The notes: generated from the letters alone by a model not told the origin. A stretch of DNA of 45,439 nucleotides from Verrucomicrobiota bacterium (GCA_013140495.1 JABFSR010000046.1:1-45439); one strand, 5' to 3'. Positions 36,099 through 44,232 are shown, counted from the stretch's first letter. Made by a program: numbers and translations.

Positions 36099-37082
36099 AT
36101 GACCACCATCGCGCCTCGCATCACAACCGTTGAGCGGCACATGCTCGACCTCAACGGTCGCAACCCTCACGCAACACCCGAGTTTAGCTGGCTCATGTCC
36201 GGCATCACCCTCGCCACGAAAATCATCGCGTCCTATGTGCAACGCGCCGGGTTGATGGAAATCATCGGCGAGGCCGGGCGCGTCAATGTGCAGGGCGAAG
36301 TCGTGCAAAAGCTCGACGAGTTTGCCAACGACACCTTGCGGCGCTGTCTTGGTTATCGAAAGAACATCGGAATCCTGGTTTCCGAAGAGGACGAGGAGCC
36401 GCACGTCATTCAAGAGGCGGAGTCCGGCAAATACATCGTGCTGTTCGATCCGCTCGATGGTTCAAGCAACATCAACGCGAACGTCTCCATCGGAACAATA
36501 TTTTCCATCCTGCACCGCGATCCCGCCGTCACAGGCAACGACGTGAAGTCGCAGATACTTCAGCCCGGCTGCAAACAGGTGGCGGCAGGCTACGTGATCT
36601 ACGGCAGCAGCACAGTTCTCGCCTACACGGCGGGCGCAGGCGTCCACATGTTCACACTCGATCCGTCCATCGGCGCGTATCTGCTTGCGGAGGAAAATGT
36701 GAAGATGCCCGAGACCGGCAACACCTACAGTTGCAACGAGGCTTACGAAAAGAATTTCCCGAACGGCATCCGGCGTTATCTCAAGTGGGCGAAGGAAGAC
36801 GGTGGATTCAGTTCGCGCTACATCGGATCGCTCGTGGCGGATTTTCATCGAACGTTGATTCGCGGCGGCGTGTTTCTGTATCCCGGCACACCGAAAGCGC
36901 CCGAAGGAAAACTGCGCCTGCTCTACGAAGCCAACCCGCTGGCGTTCGTGGCCGAGCAGGCGGGCGGAATGGCGAGCGACGGCGAGCAACGCATCCTGGA
37001 CAAGCAACCCACTACCATGCACCAGCGCACGCCGCTGATTATCGGCAGCAAAAACGAAGTCGAGCGCGTGCTGACGTTTTGA
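36099..37082 (+). CDS. fbp: Class I fructose-1,6-bisphosphatase
   Basis: A 327-residue enzyme of gluconeogenesis that removes the 1-phosphate of fructose-1,6-bisphosphate. Marks: VQKLDEFANDTL, EEDEEPHVI, the metal-binding VLFDPLDGSSNINANVSIGTIFSIL, GYVIYGSSTVLAYTAG, YIGSLVADFHRTLIRGGVFLYP, and KLRLLYEANPLAFVAEQAGGMAS. Length and the DPLDGSSN motif identify class I without doubt. Start ATG 36099 matches the family start. Confidence 0.97.
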   Translation: MTTIAPRITTVERHMLDLNGRNPHATPEFSWLMSGITLATKIIASYVQRAGLMEIIGEAGRVNVQGEVVQKLDEFANDTLRRCLGYRKNIGILVSEEDEEPHVIQEAESGKYIVLFDPLDGSSNINANVSIGTIFSILHRDPAVTGNDVKSQILQPGCKQVAAGYVIYGSSTVLAYTAGAGVHMFTLDPSIGAYLLAEENVKMPETGNTYSCNEAYEKNFPNGIRRYLKWAKEDGGFSSRYIGSLVADFHRTLIRGGVFLYPGTPKAPEGKLRLLYEANPLAFVAEQAGGMASDGEQRILDKQPTTMHQRTPLIIGSKNEVERVLTF

Positions 37083-37089
37083 GGTTTTG

Positions 37090-39060
37090 TTAAGGCGACT
37101 GCTTCACCCGGTAGAATTTGGCAGAAACGTTCGCGGTTGTATTTGTGTCTGCTACTACGGCGGCGTGACCGTTTCCCGAAACGTTGCCGCCTGGCAAATC
37201 AAACCAAGCTCCAGATGTAAGATTCGAAGAATACTGGACTGAGTATTGCCGTCCTGAAAAGGTGTGAAATTGGATCGAAGGTGTTTGGTTGGTCAGCGCG
37301 ATGTATCCGATTTGCAGATCAGCCTTGAGCGCCACGACATAACCATCGCCAACAGCCGCTGCTACGACGCTGCTCAAGCCTTGCGGGATATTACCCTCAC
37401 CATTGTAATTTGCGCCCCATGTAACAATGTGTCCGTCGCCAGTTACAGCGACACTAACTGCATTTCCGGCAGCCACAGCAACTACGTTGCTCAGGGTGGT
37501 GGGGACGTCTGATTCTCCTGAAGAATTGCCTCCCCAAGCGAGGACGCTCCCGTCGTTTCGAAGAGCCAGAACATGTCCATCTCCGACAGATATGCCCACC
37601 ACGTTGCTTATGCCGGGCGGCACACTTATCGAACCGCTCGCCTGCCACGCCGTCAGTGTGCCATCGCTTTTGAGTGCGTAAGATTGAATGTATCCGCAAG
37701 CAATAGCTGTAACATTGCTCAGTCCGCCAGGAACATTCGTGTAACTTCCCCACGCAGTCACCGTCCCGTCATTCCTTAACGCGAGATTATGTCTGTCTCC
37801 CGAAGCGATAGCGATGACGTTGCTCAGACTCGGCGGCACATTCGTTTGACCACTAGAGTTGTCCCCCCATGCGACAACCGTTCCGTTTCTGCACAATGCA
37901 ATCCCATGCAATTGCCCCGCTGCGATGCCGACCATATTTGTGCAATCTGGGGGCAATACCTCCAAAACAGTTCCAGGAAACCAGTTCCATGACGAGACGA
38001 CCCTGACTCGACCATCAGCATCAAGAGCCAAGCAATGGTCTTGCCTCGTGCTGATTGCCACAATATTTCCAAAAGAAGTTGGTGAAGTGATTTGTCCCGC
38101 GCCATTGTCACCCCAACCTACAATCGTGCCGTCACTTTTCAGTGCCAATGAAAACGCATCACCTGCCGCAATCGCCACTACGTTACTGAGCCCGTGTGGA
38201 ACATTTGTTTGGCCGTAATCGTTTGCACCCCACGAAACCACCGTCCCATCGCTGCGAAGTGCGAGGCTAAAATAATGACCAGCGACGATTTTGACTACAT
38301 TACTCAGACCTGACGGCACATCCAAGGATCCGGACAGATTTAGCCCCCATGCCACGACAGTACCATCACTTTTCAACGCCAAACAATGGAGCAAACCCGC
38401 TGAAATTACGACAACGTTACTCAATCCGAGAGGGGGATCACCCAAGTCATCTCCCCAGCGGACGATTGTGCCGTCGTTCTTGAGAGCCAGACATTGTTGC
38501 CACCCCGAGACAGCAATGACATTGCTTAAACCGGGAGGGACGTTCAATTGTCCAAAATCATTCGCACCCCAAGCGGTGACAGTTCCGTTACTTCTAACGG
38601 CCAACGCGGCAATGTGACTTCCAGAAATTGCCATAACATTTGACAGCCCCGCAGGTGGATCGCCTCCAGTGCCGGGATACCCCCATCCTACAACAGTGCC
38701 ATCGGTTTTCAGTGCGATGCTGGATTTGAGTCCGGTGGCAACAGCGATCACGTTCGACAGGCTCAACGGAACATCCACTTGCCCGTAGCTATTTGCTCCC
38801 CAAGCAATCACATGCCCGTCGTCCGTCACTCCCAGACTCTGTGCGCCCCATGCAGCGATATTTGTGAAGCGAATTCCCGAGTTTACAAATGGTCGTGCCA
38901 TGTATCCCCACTGCCCCAACTGGCCTGCCGGTGATCCTGCTAAAACATCTGAATCAGCCAGCAAACCTACAGCCAGCATTGCTAGGCCTGCAGCCGAAAC
39001 CAGATAGTGGGTTGCTCGCATTTTGAGCATGTAAGACAGGCCTGATGGTTTTGTCTTCAT
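37090..39060 (-). CDS. Secreted RCC1-repeat beta-propeller protein
   Basis: A 656-residue exported protein. ATG 39060 precedes a signal peptide (hydrophobic residues about 15-32). Roughly thirteen RCC1-like repeats of about 45 residues follow, with the core pattern WGxNxxGQxxVPxGLSNVVAIAxG-xxxLALxxDGTV; the eighth (SSWNWFPGTVLEVL) is degenerate. Together they should make about two seven-bladed propellers. The C-terminus has a short domain ending in KFYRVKQSP, the same type of end as the Ig-repeat protein and the sugar dehydrogenase. RCC1 propellers bind proteins or other partners; no enzyme motif is present. Seven bases separate its stop from that of fbp, which converges on it. Confidence 0.9.
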   Translation of the reverse strand: MKTKPSGLSYMLKMRATHYLVSAAGLAMLAVGLLADSDVLAGSPAGQLGQWGYMARPFVNSGIRFTNIAAWGAQSLGVTDDGHVIAWGANSYGQVDVPLSLSNVIAVATGLKSSIALKTDGTVVGWGYPGTGGDPPAGLSNVMAISGSHIAALAVRSNGTVTAWGANDFGQLNVPPGLSNVIAVSGWQQCLALKNDGTIVRWGDDLGDPPLGLSNVVVISAGLLHCLALKSDGTVVAWGLNLSGSLDVPSGLSNVVKIVAGHYFSLALRSDGTVVSWGANDYGQTNVPHGLSNVVAIAAGDAFSLALKSDGTIVGWGDNGAGQITSPTSFGNIVAISTRQDHCLALDADGRVRVVSSWNWFPGTVLEVLPPDCTNMVGIAAGQLHGIALCRNGTVVAWGDNSSGQTNVPPSLSNVIAIASGDRHNLALRNDGTVTAWGSYTNVPGGLSNVTAIACGYIQSYALKSDGTLTAWQASGSISVPPGISNVVGISVGDGHVLALRNDGSVLAWGGNSSGESDVPTTLSNVVAVAAGNAVSVAVTGDGHIVTWGANYNGEGNIPQGLSSVVAAAVGDGYVVALKADLQIGYIALTNQTPSIQFHTFSGRQYSVQYSSNLTSGAWFDLPGGNVSGNGHAAVVADTNTTANVSAKFYRVKQSP

Positions 39061-39149
39061 ATTTTGCAAACCTAGGGTCAAAGATTGATTGCAGAGGAAC
39101 AAATCCAAAGATGACTATCAAGCACTTGATGTCTTCAAAATCCCCCGGC

Positions 39150-39178
39150 TTGAACTCTGCCGCGCAGACCGGTATAAA
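39150..39178 (+). promoter_or_regulatory. Sigma-70-like promoter of fatty-acid-type operon
   Basis: TTGAAC (39150-39155) and TATAAA (39173-39178) are separated by exactly 17 bases. Transcription would start near 39185 and leave a leader of about 32 bases with a GGAG ribosome site 10 bases before the first ATG. This is the best promoter match in the window. Confidence 0.7.
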
Positions 39179-39216
39179 CTGCCGCGCATTCTCCGTTCAC
39201 ACGGAGCAGCAAACCC

Positions 39217-39975
39217 ATGAGCGAATTGCTTTCAGGAAAAGTGGCTTTCATCACCGGCGGCGCGCGCGGCATCGGTCGGGCCACGGCGTTGAAACTGGCA
39301 TCGGCTGGTTGCGACGTCGCCATCGCCTATCACAACAGCCATGAGGAAGCGGAGTCCGTGTGCGCAGCCATCCGCGCGATGGGGCGTCGCGCGCTCGCTA
39401 CACAGGCGGACGTGAGCGATGCCGAAAGCGTGGGCGAGGCGTTTGCGGAATTCAAAAAGCAGTTTGATCGCGTGGACTTCGTGGTTAGCAACGCCGCCAT
39501 CGGCGTGTTGCGGCCCGCGCTCGAAATGAACGTGAAGCATTGGCGGCGCTGCATGGAGACGAACGCGCTCGCGTTGAACACGCTCGCCCAAAACGCCGTG
39601 CCGCTCATGACCAACGGCGGCTGTCTCATCGGCATTTCGAGTCTCGGTTCGACGCGCGCGATTCCGCACTACGCGTTCATCGGTGCGTCCAAGGCTGCGC
39701 TCGAATCGCTCGCGCGCGGGCTTGCGCAGGAGCTGGGTCACACCAAACGCATCCGCGTGAACATTGTCAGCGCGGGCGTGGTGGACACGGATGCGCTGAA
39801 ACATTTTCCGAATCGCGAACAGTTGCTGGCCGAGTACGCGAAGCGCACGCCGATCGGCCCGACGTTGACTCCTGAGCAGGTGGCCGACGCGGTTTTCTTG
39901 CTCTGTCTACCGGAAGCCGCCATGATCACCGGCCACACACTGGTGGTGGACGGCGGTTACTGCATTTCAGGATGA
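39217..39975 (+). CDS. fabL: FabL-like enoyl-ACP reductase
   Basis: A 252-residue short-chain dehydrogenase that should reduce the 2,3-double bond of enoyl-ACP with NADPH. The cofactor loop is TGGARGIGRA. The active site is Tyr152-(6)-Lys159 in HYAFIGASK; the six-residue spacing is the enoyl-reductase form, whereas ketoreductases have YxxxK. The stretches SNAAIGVLRPALE, ISSLGSTRA and VDTDALKHFPNREQLL closely match Bacillus FabL. It leads the operon and overlaps fabG by four bases (ATGA). Confidence 0.88.
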   Translation: MSELLSGKVAFITGGARGIGRATALKLASAGCDVAIAYHNSHEEAESVCAAIRAMGRRALATQADVSDAESVGEAFAEFKKQFDRVDFVVSNAAIGVLRPALEMNVKHWRRCMETNALALNTLAQNAVPLMTNGGCLIGISSLGSTRAIPHYAFIGASKAALESLARGLAQELGHTKRIRVNIVSAGVVDTDALKHFPNREQLLAEYAKRTPIGPTLTPEQVADAVFLLCLPEAAMITGHTLVVDGGYCISG

Positions 39976-40739
39976 GCAATCCGGCAAACAACAACGAAGC
40001 GGGTCTGGCGGGCGGTGCGGCCATTGTCACGGGCGGCAGTGGCGGCATCGGACGCGCAATCGTGCAACGTCTGGCCGCAGCGGGCATGGATGTGGTGTTC
40101 ACGTATCGTGGCAACGCAAAGGCGGCGGAGGAACTTGTCGCCTCAAGTCCGGCGGGGAAAGTAACGGGCGAGGTTGTGGACATCCGGGACTCAGCACACT
40201 GTGCCGCGCTTGCGGAAAAAGTTTTTGAGCGATTCGGTCGCATTGATCTCCTCGTGAACAACGCTGGCGTAATCCGCGACAACCCATTGACCGCGCTCGA
40301 AGACGACGACGTGAAGACCGTCATTGATACGAACGTCATTGGCACGTTCAACATGTCGCGCGCCGTGGCGCCGTTCATGGTTTCCAAGCGTCGCGGTCGC
40401 ATTGTGAACATCAGCTCCGTCGCCGGTGAAAAGGGCGGACGCGGCCAGACGAATTACGCCGCCAGCAAGGGCGCAATCAACGCGTTCACACGTTCGCTGG
40501 CAGTTGAACTCGCGCCGCGCAACATCACGGTGAACGCTGTCGCCCCCGGAGTGATCGAGACTGAAATGTCCCGAGCCGTGCGCGAAATGGCCGGCGATGC
40601 GGTGACATCACGCATCTTGCTGAAGCGTTATGGAAAACCGGAGGAGATTGCGCACGCAGTCTGGTTTTTGGCGTCGAATTTTGCGGGTTACATCACCGGC
40701 CAGGTACTGCACGTGGACGGCGGATTCAAAATGGAATAA
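39972..40739 (+). CDS. fabG: 3-oxoacyl-ACP reductase
   Basis: A 255-residue short-chain dehydrogenase of the FabG type, reducing beta-ketoacyl-ACP to the 3-hydroxy form. Cofactor loop TGGSGGIGRAI, NNAGVIRDNPL, catalytic Ser148 region NISSVAGEKG, Tyr162-xxx-Lys166 in NYAASKGAI, and the end GYITGQVLHVDGGFKM. It starts inside the fabL stop codon and is followed by the ACP gene after 5 bases. Together they give the two reduction steps of an elongation cycle. Confidence 0.92.
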   Translation: MSNPANNNEAGLAGGAAIVTGGSGGIGRAIVQRLAAAGMDVVFTYRGNAKAAEELVASSPAGKVTGEVVDIRDSAHCAALAEKVFERFGRIDLLVNNAGVIRDNPLTALEDDDVKTVIDTNVIGTFNMSRAVAPFMVSKRRGRIVNISSVAGEKGGRGQTNYAASKGAINAFTRSLAVELAPRNITVNAVAPGVIETEMSRAVREMAGDAVTSRILLKRYGKPEEIAHAVWFLASNFAGYITGQVLHVDGGFKME

Positions 40740-40744
40740 TCAAC

Positions 40745-41170
40745 ATGAGCAACATCACCATCACCAAAGAAGAAATTCAGGCGATCTATCCAAAGGTCGC
40801 CGCCACCATCGCCGACGCGCTTGCGTGCGACGAAGACAAGGTCAAGGCCGACGCGTCGCTCATCAACGACCTCGGCGCGGAATCCATTGACTTTCTCGAC
40901 ATCGTCTTCCGCCTCGAACGCGCGTTCAAAGTGAAGATTCCGCGTGGCAAGATCGTGGAAGAAGCGCGCGGGCCTTTGACAGAAGATCAATTCCAGAGCA
41001 ATGGCATGGTGACGGATGCTGGCGTGGCGCGATTGAGGGAGTTTCTGAGCGAAGTGCCGGCTGACCGGATCAAGTCGCCCTTGAAGGCTGCGGAGATTCC
41101 ACGGCTGTTCACGGTGGAGACGTTTGCCAAGATGGTCATTCGTCAACAGAAGGCAGCGCCGCAAGCATGA
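40745..41170 (+). CDS. Extended acyl carrier protein
   Basis: A 141-residue carrier, nearly twice the usual length of about 80. The phosphopantetheine Ser47 is in DLGAESIDFLDIVFRLERAF, a clear ACP helix II. After IPRGKI (residue 70) an insert of about 50 residues (LTEDQFQSNGMVTDAGVARLREFL and on) separates helix II from the final helix FTVETFAKMVIRQ, where normal ACPs need only a few residues. The insert is well formed, not repeat-like, so it is probably a real subdomain. This suggests a carrier dedicated to one pathway rather than the housekeeping AcpP. Confidence 0.88.
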   Translation: MSNITITKEEIQAIYPKVAATIADALACDEDKVKADASLINDLGAESIDFLDIVFRLERAFKVKIPRGKIVEEARGPLTEDQFQSNGMVTDAGVARLREFLSEVPADRIKSPLKAAEIPRLFTVETFAKMVIRQQKAAPQA

Positions 41171-41171
41171 T

Positions 41172-41292
41172 CCGTAGAGGGCGGCATCTTGCCGCCCAAA
41201 AACGAACGCATGATGACGGGAGAATCCGGCTTTAACTGCGACTACATCACTGGCGAAGCTGCTTCCGCCGGGCTGGAAGCCCGGCTCTACGG
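41172..41292. repeat. Palindromic REP-like element inside operon
   Basis: The outer ends CCGTAGAG (41172-41179) and CTCTACGG (41285-41292) are perfect inverted copies. Just inside stand two perfect hairpins: GGGCGGCA-TCT-TGCCGCCC (41179-41197) and GCCGGGCT-GGA-AGCCCGGC (41267-41285). The element fills most of the 152 bases between the ACP and dehydratase genes and must be transcribed with them. It may reduce or stabilise expression of the last gene, or simply be a REP insertion. A third smaller stem follows at about 41291-41310. Confidence 0.8.
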
Positions 41293-41322
41293 CAGGCAGG
41301 ATGCCCGCCGCTACAACTAACA

Positions 41323-42162
41323 ATGTCTCACCACTTCCGAGCGTTTTCGTTTGTGGACCGGATCACATCCGTTCATCCGGGCGTGTCCATTAAGGGCGTC
41401 TATTCAGTTCCTACAGCGCTAAAGGAGTTTTCTGGTTCACTCGTAGCTGAGGCCACCGGCCAGCTCGCGGCATGGTCGGCGATGGCTGCGGTGGATTTCA
41501 AGTCGCGTCCCGTCGCTGGCATTGCTGGTCTCGTCGAAATGCTCGCGCCGATTCGTCCGGGCGACACTCTTGAACTCGCCGCTGAAATTGAAAGTGTGGA
41601 TGTGGATGCAATCTCGTACGGCGGAACCGCCAGCGTGAACGGTTCGCCAGCGTTGAGATTGCACAACTGTGTCGGGCCGATGCTGCCTCTGGAGGACTTT
41701 GACGATCCGCAGTCGTTGCGCGAACGGTTCGCCTTGCTATGTGGCTGTGGCGCGACACCCGGCGCGTTCGCTGGCGTCCTGTCATTGGCTTTGGAAAACC
41801 TTGTCATCGAGCCCGGCAATTTCGCTCGTGCGAAACTTCAAGTTCCTATCGAAGCTCCTTTCTTCGGCGATCACTTTCCACGTAAGCCGGTGTTTCCCGG
41901 CAGCCTGTTAATGCAGTTCAATCTTCAACTTGTAGGGAAGCTGGCAGCACAGTTGCCGCATGGTGGCGATACCGTGCCACGTTGGAGACTGAAAAGCATT
42001 TCCAACATGAAGCTACGGACGTTCATTCCTCCAGGGGAATCGCTGGATCTCGAAGTGAAAGTTCTCAGCAGCAATGAAACGACTGCAGAAATCTCAGTGG
42101 AATCGAAACGCGGCCCACGACTCGTTGGCGCAGCGCGCGTGGCATTGTCGGTGGAGAAATGA
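41323..42162 (+). CDS. Double-hotdog FabZ-like 3-hydroxyacyl-ACP dehydratase
   Basis: A 279-residue protein with two FabZ-like hotdog domains. The second (about 160-279) has PFFGDHFPRKPVFPGSLLMQ, the FabZ helix with catalytic His184, but Gln198 where FabZ has its catalytic Glu. The first (1-125) has EFSGSLVAEATGQLAAW, keeping that Glu as Glu43 but lacking the His. In FabZ the His and Glu of one site come from different subunits, so the fusion could make one composite site. It would dehydrate the 3-hydroxyacyl-ACP made by FabG. Start ATG 41323. It is the last gene of the operon; no ketosynthase is present here. Confidence 0.82.
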   Translation: MSHHFRAFSFVDRITSVHPGVSIKGVYSVPTALKEFSGSLVAEATGQLAAWSAMAAVDFKSRPVAGIAGLVEMLAPIRPGDTLELAAEIESVDVDAISYGGTASVNGSPALRLHNCVGPMLPLEDFDDPQSLRERFALLCGCGATPGAFAGVLSLALENLVIEPGNFARAKLQVPIEAPFFGDHFPRKPVFPGSLLMQFNLQLVGKLAAQLPHGGDTVPRWRLKSISNMKLRTFIPPGESLDLEVKVLSSNETTAEISVESKRGPRLVGAARVALSVEK

Positions 42163-42191
42163 CTGCTGGTGGTAAATGGCAGGACAGCGAC

Positions 42192-42899
42192 TCACGCAGT
42201 TGCCACAAGATTTCCATCCCGTAACTCAAATACGCGGCTCATTTGACGTGCAAGTTCCATTGCGTGAGTTACGACGATCAGAGTCACGCTCTCTTCACGA
42301 TTCAACTCAATGAGCAGTTTGCCCAACGCTGTGGCTGAAGCATAATCCAGTGCGCCAGTGGGTTCGTCTGCGAGGAGCAGTTGAGGCTTGTTGATGAGCG
42401 CACGCACAACTGCGACGCGTTGGCGTTCACCCCCGCTCAACTGGCCGGGGCGATGGTTGATTCGGTCTCCAAGTCCGACACGCTTGAGCAGCCGCGTGGC
42501 GCGGGCTTCGGTGGTTTCTGCGTCCTTCGCAGCCGGGAGTGTTTTAGGGAGTGCCAGCGACGGCACCATTACATTTTCCCACACCGTGCATTGCGGCAGC
42601 AGGAAATGAGACTGGAAAACAAAACCGATCTGCCGGTTGCGGACTTCGGCGAGTTGAAGATCGTCAAGCTCAGCGAGATTCTTCCCACAGAGCAGCACCT
42701 CACCGCTTGAAGCACGGTCAAGCGTGCCGATAATTTGCAGCAAAGTGCTCTTACCTGATCCGGACGGACCGACAATGGCAAGTGTTTCACCAGACGCAAC
42801 GGCCAGCGACACTCCATTCAGCACCGGGACAGAGCCGCTTCCACCGACGGCAGCGTAACGCCGGATGACTTCCTTCAACTCGAGCAACGGAGCAGGCAT
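42192..42899 (-). CDS. LolD/MacB-type ABC transporter ATP-binding protein
   Basis: A 235-residue ABC ATPase. Walker A GPSGSGKST, Q-loop GFVFQSHFLLP, signature LSGGERQR, Walker B LLLADEPTGALD and switch His in VVTHAM are all intact. The insert after Q-loop and ADEPTGALD are typical of the LolD/MacB/FtsE subgroup that works with mechanotransmission permeases on lipoproteins or drugs. ATG 42899 was chosen; the open frame continues to 42989 without family-like sequence. No permease lies next to it: the gene converges with the dehydratase and its other side is the 340-base gap with the RNA candidate. Confidence 0.9.
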   Translation of the reverse strand: MPAPLLELKEVIRRYAAVGGSGSVPVLNGVSLAVASGETLAIVGPSGSGKSTLLQIIGTLDRASSGEVLLCGKNLAELDDLQLAEVRNRQIGFVFQSHFLLPQCTVWENVMVPSLALPKTLPAAKDAETTEARATRLLKRVGLGDRINHRPGQLSGGERQRVAVVRALINKPQLLLADEPTGALDYASATALGKLLIELNREESVTLIVVTHAMELARQMSRVFELRDGNLVATA

Positions 42900-43015
42900 G
42901 GCGGATTGTTGCGGCAAAATCAGGGCGGGAAACAGGAAAAAATTTGGCCTGATCTCAAAATTTAGCCGGCAACTAATGACTCGATACAACGTTGCTTATA
43001 CCTTTACTGAATTGT

Positions 43016-43044
43016 TTGACGTGCGTTAGGTGATGTGATTAACT
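43016..43044 (+). promoter_or_regulatory. Candidate promoter of small RNA
   Basis: TTGACG (43016-43021) and TTAACT (43039-43044) are 17 bases apart on the plus strand. The −35 is good, the −10 matches at three of six bases. A start near 43051 would give a transcript of about 174 bases to the terminator at 43224. Confidence 0.4.
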
Positions 43045-43050
43045 GTGCGC

Positions 43051-43224
43051 GTCAGCAGGAATTATCTCGGGTCCATCCCGATTGCTCTTTGAAGAATTTT
43101 AGGTTTTCCGGTTGGGGCTTGGTACAAACCCCTCTCGGAGTTCTCCGAATACCTACTGGTGTACCAATTCGAAAATTCCCCGGGCTTTTCGGCCACCCCC
43201 TGGCTGTCTAGCCCGGTTTTTTTT
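43051..43224 (+). ncRNA. Candidate structured small RNA, unassigned
   Basis: In the 340-base gap 42900-43239 the plus strand can fold into nested stems: a 5' hairpin (TCGGG...CCCGA, about 43067-43082), GAATTTT (43094-43100) with AAAATTC (43172-43178), inside it TTGGTACA (43119-43126) with TGTACCAA (43160-43167), and inside that TCGGA-GTTC-TCCGA (43135-43148). A strong terminator with eight T follows, and a promoter candidate precedes. Stems are perfect and properly nested. No plus-strand gene begins downstream, so it is more likely a free RNA than a leader. I tried to match 6S, SRP and tmRNA and none fits. Confidence 0.5.
43180..43224 (+). terminator. Rho-independent terminator of small RNA candidate
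   Basis: CCGGGC (43180-43185) pairs with GCCCGG (43211-43216), with an inner stem CGGCCA/TGGCTG around CCCCC (43190-43206), followed directly by TTTTTTTT (43217-43224). It is oriented on the plus strand and ends just before the 3' end of the opposing amidohydrolase gene. Confidence 0.8.
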
Positions 43225-43239
43225 ATACAAATCAGAACC

Positions 43240-44232
43240 TCAATTGCGAGTTGGAGGCCGCAGCAACTTCCAAATGCGTGTGAAACTCGCGACCGGGAAT
43301 CCCATCGCTTTCTTCAACTGATAATCCCGCTCCAAGATATTCGGGTTCTTCTGGCAACGCCGCATCTCAGACCACGGAAGGAATCCGCGCATCCACGCCC
43401 AAAGTCCGTTGACCGGGACTGGATAGTCACTGCCGTGAACCATTCGCGAGGCAAATGGTTCGCTCAGGCATTTCGGAACGTGCCGACCTCGCAGTGGAAC
43501 GTTGAACGCGCTATTGTCGGCGTAAAGATTCGGAAAGCGCTCCATCATCTCACCGAGGACGTGAAAGTACTCCGGATCGGTCAACCCGCTTTTGGTACCG
43601 CTGTGTGCGGCAATCACTGTCACGCCAATTTCCAGAGGCAGAGTGAGCACTCGGGGATCAGAAAACTCCGGTCGCACGACCGGCAGCGTATGTTCACCGC
43701 CAGTGTGCGCGAGGAGCGGCAGTTTTGCTTCAGCCATCCGTTCCCAGAATTTTGTCAGGCGCTTGTCTGCACAGTTGATGTTCTGACAATTTGGCAGGCA
43801 CTTCATCATCACTGCACCCGCAGCGATGCAACGATCAAGTTCCTCCATTGCATCCAGCCGGGCCGGATGAATGGAAACTGCCGGCAAAAACTCCCGATGT
43901 TCGCGTGCGAGCTTGAACACATAATCGTTCGGAACGTAAAACGAACCCACGTTCTTCATCACGCGCCCGTGTTCATCATGCACGTCGTCCTGGGCCAGGA
44001 TCACAGCTGCGCCAAGTGACGAATCCCGCACCTGCTCAAGCAACCGCTCGACGTAGAGGCGATCCAACTCGCTCGTCATGGCGCTGCCGGGCAGACCAAT
44101 CTGGCGCAGCATCAGCGCGGCGAGAGGACGATGCCAACCTGTGACGCGCACCCAGCAACCCGTGCCGCCCGAGCCATTGCCGACGATGTGAACATGCATG
44201 TCAACGGGCCTGGTCATGTCGTGGTTGCTCAT
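43240..44232 (-). CDS. Amidohydrolase-family (Amidohydro_2) TIM-barrel protein
   Basis: A 330-residue metal-dependent hydrolase. The metal-binding start DMHVHIVG (His13, His15) follows the first strand; LLAHTGGEH and VIAAHSGT supply further His ligands, and MVHGSDYPVPV the final Asp. EFLPAVSIHPARLDAMEELDRCIAAGAVMMKCLPNCQNI matches the group that includes decarboxylases such as ACMSD-like and uronate-type enzymes. The substrate cannot be inferred; no pathway gene is next to it. The start ATG 44232 faces nadB, 121 bases away, where no clear promoter was found. Confidence 0.85.
   Translation of the reverse strand: MSNHDMTRPVDMHVHIVGNGSGGTGCWVRVTGWHRPLAALMLRQIGLPGSAMTSELDRLYVERLLEQVRDSSLGAAVILAQDDVHDEHGRVMKNVGSFYVPNDYVFKLAREHREFLPAVSIHPARLDAMEELDRCIAAGAVMMKCLPNCQNINCADKRLTKFWERMAEAKLPLLAHTGGEHTLPVVRPEFSDPRVLTLPLEIGVTVIAAHSGTKSGLTDPEYFHVLGEMMERFPNLYADNSAFNVPLRGRHVPKCLSEPFASRMVHGSDYPVPVNGLWAWMRGFLPWSEMRRCQKNPNILERDYQLKKAMGFPVASFTRIWKLLRPPTRN

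Noticed and set aside
43051..43224. Small RNA candidate considered as 6S RNA because of its length
   Set aside because: The 5' and 3' ends do not pair into a closing stem, and no central bubble is visible; the 3' end is a separate terminator.
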